DNA of 64,000 bases from CAZHFW01 sp964531675 (lineage in GTDB: Bacteria > Planctomycetota > Phycisphaerae > Phycisphaerales > UBA1924), in NCBI GenBank assembly GCA_964531675.1, contig CAZHFW010000004.1, positions 1-64,000 of the forward strand, in the 5' to 3' direction. Position 1 is the stretch's first letter. The number at the start of each line of letters is the position of its first letter. The notes below the pieces were generated by a model that was not told the DNA's origin, made no database searches, and was given only the letters and a program-made list of their open reading frames with translations. Below are positions 56,487 to 64,000 of the stretch, piece after piece. The position numbers and the translations under genes are program-made.

Positions 56487-59216
56487 TTACTTGGGCTGAT
56501 CCTGGGCCAGATTGCGCCAGAACGCTTCGCGGTCGGTGTTGCCACGGGACTTGGCGATGTCGGCCAGGGCCCGAGCGGTGCGCTTGGACCAGGAGGCATC
56601 CGGTCCGAGTTGGCGGGCCAGCAGGTCGTATCCCTCGAGGAGGGACTTCTCACCCTCATCGGTCTTGCTGAGCTTGTGCAGGCTCATGCCCCGGACCGCC
56701 AGCATCATGCCCACGCGCCACGAATCGGGCTCGATCTTGCGTTGGCGTGCCAGCGCGTCGGCGAGGACGGGCTCGGCCTCGGCGGCCCGGCCGACATCGG
56801 TGAGCACGCGGCCGTATTGGAACGCGGCGAGAATCCCTTCGGGGCGATCTTCGCCGACGCGGCCCCGCTCCATCGCGGTCTGGAACATCACCAGCGCGTC
56901 CGTCTGCTTCTGCTGCTTGTCGAGGTTGATGCCTAGGTCCACGAGGTTCTGGATCGTGTCCGGATGCAATGGACCGAGCTTGCGCTCCCGGATCTCCAGC
57001 GCCTGGCGGTAGTACTTCTCGCCCTCGGCGAAGCGCTTCAGGTCGGTCAACCCGCCCGCGACGTTGGAGATCGAGGTGATCGTGTCCGGGTGATCCTCGC
57101 CGAGCACCTTCCGGCTCAGTTCGAGCGATTCCTGGTAGCCCTGGAGTGCTTCCTCCGAGCGGCCCAGATCCGCCATCAAGGTCGCGAGGTTGTTCACCGC
57201 GATCAGCGTCGACGGATGTTCCGGGCCCTGCACGCGACGGCGGAGCTCCAGGACCTTGCGCGTCACCTGCTCGCAGAGCTCGTACTTGGACTGGAACTGC
57301 AGCACGACCGCGTAGTTCGCCAGGGCGTCGAGCGTCTCGGGGGCCTCTTCGCCCAGCGTCTCGCGGAGCTGCGTCGTGGCTTCTTCCAGCAGCTTCTCGG
57401 CCTGCTCGTTCCGGCCCGACATCGCGAGCACCTGGGCCAGGTTGTTCTTCTGGGCCAGCGTTTCCTTGGCGGTGGGGCCGAGCGCGCGATCCGCGCGGGC
57501 CATCGCTTCCCTGAACGTGGACTCGGCGTGCTCGAGGTCGCCCAGGTTCTGCATCGCGGTCGCAACCTGACCCATCGCGATGATGGTGCGCTGATCGTCC
57601 GGCCCGGCGTTCTTCTCGAGCAGCGCCAGCGCGGCCTTGGCCTGTTCCAGGGCGACCGACGCTTCTCCGAGTCCGAGATAGCTTCCGGCGATGCTCGAAC
57701 GGGCCTGGGCTTCCACGATGGGGCGCTCGCCAAAGGCGGTGCCGATCCGGCGGGTGGACTGGTCGAGCACCTCGCGCACCGTGATCAGCCGGTTGCCCTG
57801 GCCAGGATTGGCCGAGGCGAGCATGTCGTTCATGAACCGATTGACCTGACGGCTGGTCTCGGCCTCGTCTTCGGCGCGGGCCCGCTCCTTCTCGGCCTTC
57901 TCGCGGAGCTTGGCTTCGGCGGCCCGCGCGTCGATGGCCTGCTCCATGCTGAGCGTCGCCTGATGTTCCGCGTCGATGGCCCGGACCAGGGCGGTCGAGA
58001 CGCCGATGACCGCCAGGAACAGCACCACGATCACGGTCGCGATGGCGCCCACGAGCAGTTGGTTGCGTTGCACGAACTTGCGGAGCTGGTACGCACGGCT
58101 CGCGGGCCTGGCGATGATCGGTTCGTTGCTGAGATAGCGACGAATGTCCGCGGCCAGCATTCCCGCGGAGGCGTAGCGCCGCGACTTGTCCTTTTCGAGG
58201 GCGGCGATCACGATCGTCTCGACATCGCCCCGCAGCGCCCGATCGACCGAGCTGAGCCGCGTGGGCTCCTGCTCGCGGATGATGCGGACCGCCTCGTGGA
58301 TCATCTTCCCGCCGAGGTCGTGCGGGAGGGCGCCGGTGAGCATCTCGAAGATCACGACGCCCAGCGCGTAAACGTCGCAGCGGGTGTCGAGATCCATCGA
58401 GTCGCCCGAGACCTGCTCGGGGCTCATGTAGGGAATGGTGCCGACGAGTTGCCCGACGTCGGTGCGCATCGTGACCGCGTTGGCGTCGTGGTCGATGGCG
58501 CGGGCGGTCCCGAAGTCGAGCACCTTGGGTTGCCCGGACTGGTCGACGAGGATGTTGCCCGGCTTGAGATCGCGGTGAATCACGCCTTTGGTGTGCGCGT
58601 GTTCGACCGCGTCACAGACCTTGGCGCAGAGCTCCAGCCTGGCGTTGGTCGAGAGGTGGTGCTGATCGGCGAACGTCTTCAGATCGACGCCGCGGACATA
58701 CTCCATTGCGAAGTAGGGGACGGCGGGGAGGCCCGCGGCTTCGCGCTCGGGCGTGGAGTAGACGCCTGCTTCGTAGATCTGCGCGATGCCCGGATGTTGG
58801 AGCCGGCCCAGAACCTGGGCCTCGAACTGGAATCGGCGCAGGGTCGTTTCGGAGGTGTATCCGGGCCTGATGATCTTCAGCGCGACCTGGCGATCGGGCG
58901 ACTCCTGGCGCGCGAGGTAGACGGCGCCCATGCCACCCTCACCGATGAGGGCCTCGATGCGGTAGTGGCCGATCGATCGGCCGACGAATCCCTCGAGGAA
59001 GCCCGTCGCGGGCGTGCTCGAGTCGGTGGACGCGCCCAGGGTGGCCAGTGTGAGCGCTTCGGGCTTCACGCGTGACAGGTCTCCCACAACCGACCCCGGC
59101 CTGATGCTTCCCGAGAGCGGCACGCCCGGAAGCGTGACCTCCATGGAAGGATCCCGCGCTCCGGGTGCGCCCGGCGCAGCATCATTCGGTTCAGGATTGT
59201 TGGGCTGGGTGCTCAC
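56487..59216 (-). CDS. Membrane Ser/Thr protein kinase with C-terminal TPR repeats
   Basis: A 909-residue PKN2-type kinase. After a disordered N-terminus the kinase domain spans ~83-345: glycine loop IGEGGMGAVYLA (91-102), Lys114 in VALKII, catalytic HRDLKPGN (214-221) and DFG (234-236). A membrane helix follows at ~390-415, then a charged coiled coil, then about ten tetratricopeptide repeats (~480-860, kinesin-light-chain-like, e.g. LEHAESTFREAMARADRALG) outside the membrane. This architecture is typical of planctomycetes. Start is GTG 59216 with GGAG eight bases upstream; TACCCT further up may be the -10. Substrates unknown. Confidence 0.95.
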   Translation of the reverse strand: MSTQPNNPEPNDAAPGAPGARDPSMEVTLPGVPLSGSIRPGSVVGDLSRVKPEALTLATLGASTDSSTPATGFLEGFVGRSIGHYRIEALIGEGGMGAVYLARQESPDRQVALKIIRPGYTSETTLRRFQFEAQVLGRLQHPGIAQIYEAGVYSTPEREAAGLPAVPYFAMEYVRGVDLKTFADQHHLSTNARLELCAKVCDAVEHAHTKGVIHRDLKPGNILVDQSGQPKVLDFGTARAIDHDANAVTMRTDVGQLVGTIPYMSPEQVSGDSMDLDTRCDVYALGVVIFEMLTGALPHDLGGKMIHEAVRIIREQEPTRLSSVDRALRGDVETIVIAALEKDKSRRYASAGMLAADIRRYLSNEPIIARPASRAYQLRKFVQRNQLLVGAIATVIVVLFLAVIGVSTALVRAIDAEHQATLSMEQAIDARAAEAKLREKAEKERARAEDEAETSRQVNRFMNDMLASANPGQGNRLITVREVLDQSTRRIGTAFGERPIVEAQARSSIAGSYLGLGEASVALEQAKAALALLEKNAGPDDQRTIIAMGQVATAMQNLGDLEHAESTFREAMARADRALGPTAKETLAQKNNLAQVLAMSGRNEQAEKLLEEATTQLRETLGEEAPETLDALANYAVVLQFQSKYELCEQVTRKVLELRRRVQGPEHPSTLIAVNNLATLMADLGRSEEALQGYQESLELSRKVLGEDHPDTITSISNVAGGLTDLKRFAEGEKYYRQALEIRERKLGPLHPDTIQNLVDLGINLDKQQKQTDALVMFQTAMERGRVGEDRPEGILAAFQYGRVLTDVGRAAEAEPVLADALARQRKIEPDSWRVGMMLAVRGMSLHKLSKTDEGEKSLLEGYDLLARQLGPDASWSKRTARALADIAKSRGNTDREAFWRNLAQDQPK

Positions 59217-59303
59217 GTCGGGCTCCGCCTGTTCGGGAAGGGTACGCCGAAGCGTCCGGCTGCACAGTCGTGCGGAACGGGGTGTCCGGCGCTAGGCTCA
59301 TCG

Positions 59304-59852
59304 GTGCATATGCCTCATTCTCCCCGAAAATGCAGCAAGACGGAACAGGCGCGGGTGCGGTCCTGGCCCTCGCTCGACGGATGTGCTGGGCTGGTGGGAG
59401 CGGTGCTCATCGCGTGCCTGAGCTCGTGCGGCCCGGCGGAGCCTGCGGGCGCTCCACGGATCAGCCTGGGCAAAGACCAGTGCGCGGTCTGCGAGATGGT
59501 GATCAACGACCAGGCGTCCGCAGCTGCGGTCCTGGTGCGCACCGAGAAGGGCGAGGAGTCCAGGCTCTTTGACGACATTGGGGAGCTCTTCGACTTCGAG
59601 CAGGAGGAAGATGCGCTGCCTGTGCTGAGCCGGTTTGTGCATGACTATCCCAGCCGCCGCTGGATCGACGCGTCAGACGCGACGTTCGTGATGGGCGATG
59701 CGATCCGCACGCCGATGTCCTCCGGCATCATCGCGTTTGCGGACAGGCAGGCGGCCGAGGCGCACGCCAAGGCGAACGCAGCCAAGGTGCTGGGGCTTGA
59801 GGAAACCAGGCTGGCCCGGGCTGCGTGGCGCGAGGCGCGATACGGGAAGTGA
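59304..59852 (+). CDS. NosL-family copper-binding lipoprotein
   Basis: A 182-residue protein. A hydrophobic stretch ends in a lipobox-like LSSC (~43), suggesting a lipid anchor after a long basic start. The NosL core follows: CAVCEMVINDQASAAAVLV (CxxCxM copper site), EESRLFDDIGELFDFE, and RWIDASDATFVMGDAIRTPM. NosL delivers copper to nitrous-oxide reductase, but lone members exist elsewhere; no nos genes are visible. GTG 59304 stands five bases after TAGGCT without a Shine-Dalgarno, so the mRNA may be leaderless. An ATG two codons later is an alternative. Confidence 0.82.
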   Translation: MHMPHSPRKCSKTEQARVRSWPSLDGCAGLVGAVLIACLSSCGPAEPAGAPRISLGKDQCAVCEMVINDQASAAAVLVRTEKGEESRLFDDIGELFDFEQEEDALPVLSRFVHDYPSRRWIDASDATFVMGDAIRTPMSSGIIAFADRQAAEAHAKANAAKVLGLEETRLARAAWREARYGK

Positions 59853-60028
59853 GTGCATCCACCAGTCCACGAGCGGGAAAGCCCGGGCGCCCCCGCGAGC
59901 ACCGAGCTCATGCCCGCCAACGACCCCGGCCGCCTCAAGACGGCCAGGCCAGCAAAGCCAAAACCGAAGAACGCGCGGAAAGTCCTGAAAAGACAGTGCT
60001 TGGCACCATCGGACACTCCGCAAAAAAC

Positions 60029-60112
60029 TGCCGGCGACAGGAATCGAACCTGCACGGCCTTTCGGCCACGGGAACCTAAATCCCGCGCGTCTGCCAGTTC
60101 CGCCACGCCGGC
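60029..60112 (-). tRNA. tRNA-Leu (TAG anticodon)
   Basis: An 84-base class II tRNA. The acceptor GCCGGCG pairs with CGCCGGC, discriminator A; the anticodon stem CGGGA/TCCCG encloses TTTAGGT with anticodon TAG; a long variable arm (GTGGCCGAAAGGCCGT) follows, as expected for tRNA-Leu, then T arm CAGGTTCGATTCCTG. It lies opposite a spurious open frame. Confidence 0.96.
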
Positions 60113-60339
60113 GCTGGGTTCGGAGCCGCTGAACGCTGACCCCAGGGGTCCCAGCGCGCGTCCCGAACCGACTTATCATGAAACGCGCCCGCCTTGTGCC
60201 GAACAAGAGGGTGCACAAGATCTGCCGCGGGTTTCCTTCGCCCCGGCGCCTTTCACGTGACCGGCCACGGGCCGTCTCCCGCGTCTGCTGGAACGCCGTC
60301 GCCTTCCTGGTTGGTGATTGGTCGGTATTGGAGCTTTGC

Positions 60340-61134
60340 ATGTCCTTCCGCGACTCGCTGGCGATTTCCGTCACCCCGCTCCTGCTCCGCGTGGCGCTGG
60401 GCATCACCTTTGTCTGGGCCGGCGCGGGCAAGGTGCTTGAGACCATGCCGGTGCAAGGCGAGGCTGCTGCAGCTCTGGCGAACATGGGCGTGCTGACGCC
60501 CACGTCGGTCTCCCCGACCAGTGCTGCGCGTGAGGATGTTCCTTCCCGCACGCTCCCACCGACGCTCATACAGCCCGCGGAGAAGCCCGCTGCACCCGCC
60601 GCCAAGAAGTACTCCGCGGCAGACTTCCCCAACCCCGTTGAAGTCAAACGGCTCTACGGCATCGCGCTGCTCATCGACTCCTGCGCTCATCCGAGCGACG
60701 TCGATGGCACGGCCCGCATGGCGCTCTGGCCTCCCAATGCTGCCCGCGGCATGTGGCCCTCCATTCTTGCTTGGGCTGTCGCGCTCACCGAACTGATCGG
60801 CGGATTCCTGCTGCTGGTCGGTCTCTTCACGCGCCTCAGCGCTCTGGGGATCGCGGGCACGATGCTCGGCGCGATGTGGCTCACCGTGATCGGCCCCGCG
60901 ATTCAGTCCGGCGCGACGCGCTTCGGATTCCTTCCCGACTATCCCGCCTTCGACATCGAGAAGTGGAAGAACCTGCTCTGGCAGTTCGGTCTGTTCATGT
61001 CCGCGCTGGGCCTGTTCTTCGCGGGCCCCGGAGCGCTCGCCGCCGACCGCATGCTCTTCCCGCGCTCGCTCCCGGTGAGCAAGCCCAAGCCCGCAGCGGC
61101 GCCCGCACCCGCGCCGGCCAAGCCCGGCGCCTGA
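60340..61134 (+). CDS. DoxX-family membrane protein
   Basis: A 264-residue membrane protein. The first helix region (VTPLLLRVALGITFVWAGAG, ~12-31) followed by KVLE matches DoxX/DoxD-like proteins. An unusual ~90-residue polar, Pro/Ser-rich insertion (~40-115) separates it from the remaining three helices (including ALTELIGGFLLLVGLFTRLS). The function of the family is mostly unclear; some act in thiosulfate or redox stress responses. The ATG 60340 has GGAG six bases upstream, and the C-terminus ends in a Pro/Ala/Lys tail. A terminator follows directly. Confidence 0.78.
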   Translation: MSFRDSLAISVTPLLLRVALGITFVWAGAGKVLETMPVQGEAAAALANMGVLTPTSVSPTSAAREDVPSRTLPPTLIQPAEKPAAPAAKKYSAADFPNPVEVKRLYGIALLIDSCAHPSDVDGTARMALWPPNAARGMWPSILAWAVALTELIGGFLLLVGLFTRLSALGIAGTMLGAMWLTVIGPAIQSGATRFGFLPDYPAFDIEKWKNLLWQFGLFMSALGLFFAGPGALAADRMLFPRSLPVSKPKPAAAPAPAPAKPGA

Positions 61135-61165
61135 GCGCTGCGCACGCATCTCCTGCCCATCTGAG

Positions 61166-61191
61166 CCTCTCGCGCGAGCGGGAGGTTTTTT
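61166..61191 (+). terminator. Rho-independent terminator after doxX-like gene
   Basis: CCTCTCG and CGGGAGG pair (one G-T wobble) over a 6-base loop and are followed by six T. Confidence 0.88.
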
Positions 61192-61283
61192 CTCGCCATG
61201 CGCCGGCCGCGATGCGTAGGCGACGAGGCGTCGGGGGGTTCCTCTGGCTTGCGCCAGAGGCTCGGACAGACGCGCCGGAAATG

Positions 61284-61308
61284 AAAAACGCGGCCCTTGC
61301 GGACCGCG
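61284..61308 (-). terminator. Rho-independent terminator after rpsI
   Basis: On the minus strand CGCGGTCC and GGGCCGCG pair over loop GCAA with one wobble, followed by five T. It lies 28 bases past the rpsI stop and faces the DoxX terminator. Confidence 0.92.
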
Positions 61309-61335
61309 CTTGTGAGATCGAAACCGATCGTCGGA

Positions 61336-61899
61336 TCAGCGCTTCGAGAACTGGAAGCGACGGCGGGCGCCGGCCTGGCCGTACTTCTTACGCTCGACCT
61401 CGCGGGCGTCGCGGGTGAGGAACCCAGCGTCGCGGAGCGGAACGTCCAGGGACGGGTCGTAATCACGCAGAGCGCGGGAGAGCGCCAGACGGATCGCGCC
61501 GGCCTGACCCATGAAACCGCCGCCGTGCGTGCGGATCACGATGTCGAAGCGGCCTTCCATGTTGGCGATCTTGAGGGGGGCGACCACGTCGGAGCGATCA
61601 CGCTCTTCGGCGAAGTACTGCTCCACCGTCTTGCGGATCTTCGTGGACTTCTTGCCGTTCTTGGGACCATCCTTCTCGATGATGATGGTCGCCTGACCGG
61701 TGGTCGGACGCATGCGGAGACGGGCGACCGCGGACTTGCGGCGACCCGTACCCCACCACCAGCCCTTCTTGTCGGCAGGCTTGGCGGCGCGGACGGGCTT
61801 GGCAGCCGGAGCGGCCGGGGCCGCAGCAGGCGCAGCCGGGGCGGAGCCGAGAGTCAGCCCGCCCAGACCGGTGAGATTCGCAGGATTGCTGTTGCTCAT
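61336..61899 (-). CDS. rpsI: 30S ribosomal protein S9
   Basis: A 187-residue ribosomal protein. The conserved S9 core spans ~55-187 (GTGRRKSAVARLRMRPTTGQ, HGGGFMGQAGAIRLALSRAL, RKKYGQAGARRRFQFSKR with the universal C-terminal KR). The first ~50 residues are an Ala/Pro/Lys-rich extension, longer than in most bacteria. The ATG at 61899 is preceded by AGAAGAAGAA; a start five codons upstream is less likely. It follows rplM by 59 bases in the normal rplM-rpsI operon. Confidence 0.96.
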   Translation of the reverse strand: MSNSNPANLTGLGGLTLGSAPAAPAAAPAAPAAKPVRAAKPADKKGWWWGTGRRKSAVARLRMRPTTGQATIIIEKDGPKNGKKSTKIRKTVEQYFAEERDRSDVVAPLKIANMEGRFDIVIRTHGGGFMGQAGAIRLALSRALRDYDPSLDVPLRDAGFLTRDAREVERKKYGQAGARRRFQFSKR

Positions 61900-61958
61900 T
61901 GTTCTTCTTCTCATTCACGCCGGGACCTTGGCCCCGTTCGTGCGGTGGTGCGGGGGAT

Positions 61959-62396
61959 TTACAGAACGACCAGCTTCTGGGGGTTCTTCTCGGCGTGCGG
62001 GTGCTCCGCGCCGGCGTAGATGAACATGTTCTTGAGCTGCACGCGGGCCATGCGGTTCTTGGGCAGCATGCGGCGGACCGCGTCGGAGACGAGCTTCTCG
62101 GGCTTGTTCTCGCGGACCTGGCCGTAGGTCTCGGCCTTGAGGCCACCCGGATAGCCCGAGTAGCGGGTCTTGAGGCGCTGGTCGGCCTTCTTGCCCGTCA
62201 GCGCGACCTTGGTCGCGTTGGTGACGATCACGAAGTCGCCGCCGTCGACGCTCGGGGTCCAGTCGGCGCGGTTCTTGCCCTGCAGGGCGCGGGCGACCTC
62301 GACAGCCAGACGTCCCAGCGGGATGTCGGCCGCGTCCACGATCTTCCAGCTCTTGCTCTGCTCGCCGGGCTTGGCGAGGTAAGTTTGACGACGCAT
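61959..62396 (-). CDS. rplM: 50S ribosomal protein L13
   Basis: A 145-residue ribosomal protein of usual length. Landmarks are KSWKIVDAADIPLGRLAVEV, GDFVIVTNATKVALTGKK, TRYSGYPGGLKAETYGQV and AVRRMLPKNRMARVQLKN. It is the first gene of the rplM-rpsI operon. GGAGG lies 12 bases before the ATG. The promoter TTGACT-16-TAACCT at 62672-62645 gives a leader of about 240 bases, long enough for autoregulation, though no known structure is recognised. Confidence 0.97.
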   Translation of the reverse strand: MRRQTYLAKPGEQSKSWKIVDAADIPLGRLAVEVARALQGKNRADWTPSVDGGDFVIVTNATKVALTGKKADQRLKTRYSGYPGGLKAETYGQVRENKPEKLVSDAVRRMLPKNRMARVQLKNMFIYAGAEHPHAEKNPQKLVVL

Positions 62397-62740
62397 CGGA
62401 TGCACACCCTCCGCTCCCCGTTCGAACACGCAAACTGCGCATCCGCCGAGAAGCACTTTGCCCGATCTGGTCTGACCGACGCCGAAGAAGCATCGGCCCG
62501 ATTCGTTCGGGACCGCTCGCCGCCTACCGGGCGGGTCGGGCCGGCGTCGCTCACATCCTCGAGCAGACGCCAGGCAGAAATGGCTCTGGAAACTCCCGCC
62601 AAACCATCCGCGGGAAGCCGGGAGGCAAACCTCCCAAGCCGAGAAGGTTAGGACCCGGGCCGGGGCAGTCAAGCCGGACCCTTCGCCCGCGGCTTTCCCG
62701 TGGCGCTGCAAGCCCAAAAGCGCCGAATTACCCTTCCGCC
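62397..62740. other. Divergent region between rplM and the CPBP protease gene
   Basis: About 344 bases with promoters for both genes. The rplM side has a strong -35/-10 pair; the other gene has TACCCT six bases before its ATG. The long rplM leader carries no recognised coding sequence. Confidence 0.5.
62645..62672 (-). promoter_or_regulatory. Predicted strong promoter for rplM-rpsI
   Basis: On the minus strand TTGACT and TAACCT are separated by 16 bases, matching 5/6 and 4/6 of consensus. It is well placed for a ribosomal-protein operon. Confidence 0.6.
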
Positions 62741-64000
62741 ATGAGCCAGAACAGCCAAACCGCCAGCTCCGTCTACCTGCCCAATACCGGAGCACCCGAA
62801 CTTCCTCCTGACCCGGGCTCCCGGAAGCTGCTGCTCCTGCTCTGGCCGCTGGTCGCGGTGCTCTTCGGGCTGGTGATCTACCAGCAGCAGGCCGGGGAGT
62901 CGACCGCGTCCAAGCTCGCCAAGTCCGCCCCCGCGGTCGTTGCTCCGGATGAGATCCAGGAGACCATGGAGAACCAGACCTTCGCGGGGCTGACGCGCTT
63001 GTTCATCAAGGCCGGCGTCGCCATGAAGGAAGCCGATCCCTCGGCGCCGATCGGCGATTTCCTCACCGGGCTCGAACAGCAGGCCTCCAAGCCTCTGGAT
63101 CAGGTCAGGCTGGTCATCGCGACCGCCGAACTCAAGGACGACACCGCCGCTCTGGCCAGGCTCGGCACGCTCGACGCCAACGCCGAGATTCCCGCGCCGC
63201 TCAAGGCTGACCTCAAGACCCTCCGCATGATCTATGAGGGCAAGAAGGCGGACCTGACCGACGAGCAGCGCACCGCCCTCACCAAGAACCACCGCAAGCT
63301 CGGCGAGATCGCCCTCTCGTTCAAGGATGGCGACACCGCCCAGCGCCGGGAACTCCTGGCGGGCGGCGCGCAGCTCATGCTGCTGGTGTTCATGGTCATC
63401 CTTCTGCTGATCGGCGCATTCATCAGCGGGTTCATCGCCCTCCCGATCCTCCTGGTGCTGCTCGTCACCGGCAGGCTGCGCACGCACTTCGTCCCGCCCG
63501 CGCCGGGAGGCAGCATCTTCGTCGAGACCTTCGCGGTCTTCCTGATCGGCTTCCTGCTGCTCAAGCTCGTGTCCGGAGCGCTCGCCTCCGCGAACCCGGG
63601 CGAGCGCTGGCCGGTGTACGCCTCGCTCGCGGGTCAATGGCTCCTGCTCCCCCTGGTGCTCTGGCCCCGCGTCCGAGGCATGAGCGGCCGGTCGTGGGCA
63701 AGCGCGGTCGGACTGCACGCCGGCGGCGGCTTCTTCCGCGAGGTCTTCGCGGGCGTTCTGGGCTACGTCGCGGGGCTTCCGATTCTGCTGGTCTCCATGC
63801 TCATCACCGCGGTCCTGCTCCTGGTCTTCAAGGGAAAGGATGGCGCTCCCCCGAACCCCGTCCAGGAGTTCATGCAGAACTCCGATCTGCCGCTGCAGCT
63901 CATGCTCGGCCTGCTCGCTTCAGCCTGGGCCCCGATCGTGGAAGAGCTGATCTTCCGCGGCGGGCTCTACCGCCACTTCCGCTCGGCACGGCCCCAGGGC
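62741..64000 (+). CDS. CPBP-family intramembrane metalloprotease, C-terminus cut off
   Basis: The 420 visible residues run off the right edge. The protein has a helix at ~28-47 and a polar ~150-residue N-terminal domain, then about seven further hydrophobic segments. Near the end comes the CPBP motif 1, APIVEELIFRGGLYRHFR (EExxxR), the metal-binding glutamates of Abi/CaaX-type proteases; the later His motifs would lie beyond the window. Such proteins cleave membrane or prenylated substrates and some act in peptide immunity or maturation. The ATG stands exactly six bases after TACCCT, with no Shine-Dalgarno, suggesting a leaderless mRNA. Confidence 0.85.
   Translation, partial: MSQNSQTASSVYLPNTGAPELPPDPGSRKLLLLLWPLVAVLFGLVIYQQQAGESTASKLAKSAPAVVAPDEIQETMENQTFAGLTRLFIKAGVAMKEADPSAPIGDFLTGLEQQASKPLDQVRLVIATAELKDDTAALARLGTLDANAEIPAPLKADLKTLRMIYEGKKADLTDEQRTALTKNHRKLGEIALSFKDGDTAQRRELLAGGAQLMLLVFMVILLLIGAFISGFIALPILLVLLVTGRLRTHFVPPAPGGSIFVETFAVFLIGFLLLKLVSGALASANPGERWPVYASLAGQWLLLPLVLWPRVRGMSGRSWASAVGLHAGGGFFREVFAGVLGYVAGLPILLVSMLITAVLLLVFKGKDGAPPNPVQEFMQNSDLPLQLMLGLLASAWAPIVEELIFRGGLYRHFRSARPQG

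Noticed and set aside
59645..60106. Minus-strand open frame over tRNA-Leu
   Set aside because: Its start reads MAELADARDLGSRG, the standard translation of a tRNA-Leu gene, so it is spurious.

Overview
The window is about 64 kb of GC-rich bacterial chromosome with no phage, insertion sequence or CRISPR array. Several features suggest a planctomycete, most likely of the Phycisphaerae type: a secreted beta-helix protein carrying the N-terminal LEPRxLL motif, a Ser/Thr kinase fused to TPR repeats, an EF-Tu with an altered switch I, a 7Fe ferredoxin of the Thermus kind, many lone signalling genes and few operons. This assignment rests on recognised protein features and has not been checked by a database search.

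Layout. 1-6.5 kb: start of clpC, a lipoprotein, a UbiA prenyltransferase, a GbsR/MarR-like regulator with a partner of unknown function, a yellow/MRJP-like lipoprotein, a DciA-like helicase loader and a small winged-helix protein. 6.7-9.6 kb: a chromosome-segregation locus with parB followed by four parS-like palindromes embedded in a NUDIX gene and a histidine-kinase gene; no parA is adjacent. 9.7-19.2 kb: otsBA trehalose synthesis, a LEPR beta-helix protein, a ClC chloride channel, a HAD phosphatase, ferredoxin and metG. 19.4-26.7 kb: a secreted TPR protein, a GAF-SpoIIE phosphatase, conserved unknowns, and a divergent pair of yeast-type cytosine deaminase and upp. 26.7-33.8 kb: a surface-polysaccharide block (asnB-like, a polymerase-like membrane protein, two paralogous flippases in convergent orientation). 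34.3-43.5 kb: a small lipoprotein, two overlapping PilZ genes, ybeY-corC, fkbM, holA, an ABC-2 permease and a WaaP-like kinase. 44-47.6 kb: the translation and export cluster tRNA-Thr, tuf, rpmG, tRNA-Trp, secE, nusG. 47.8-64 kb: a CHASE/PAS hybrid histidine kinase, a giant AsmA-like protein, a TPR Ser/Thr kinase, a NosL-like protein, tRNA-Leu, DoxX, rplM-rpsI and a CPBP protease running off the end.

Two genome-level patterns stand out. First, four near-perfect parS sites lie inside open reading frames next to parB and appear to have shaped the encoded proteins. Second, about ten unrelated genes have a TAnnnT hexamer ending exactly five or six bases before the start codon and lack a Shine-Dalgarno sequence, which fits leaderless transcription. 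Other genes here have ordinary GGAGG sites, so both modes of initiation would coexist. Functions are assigned from recognised motifs only.
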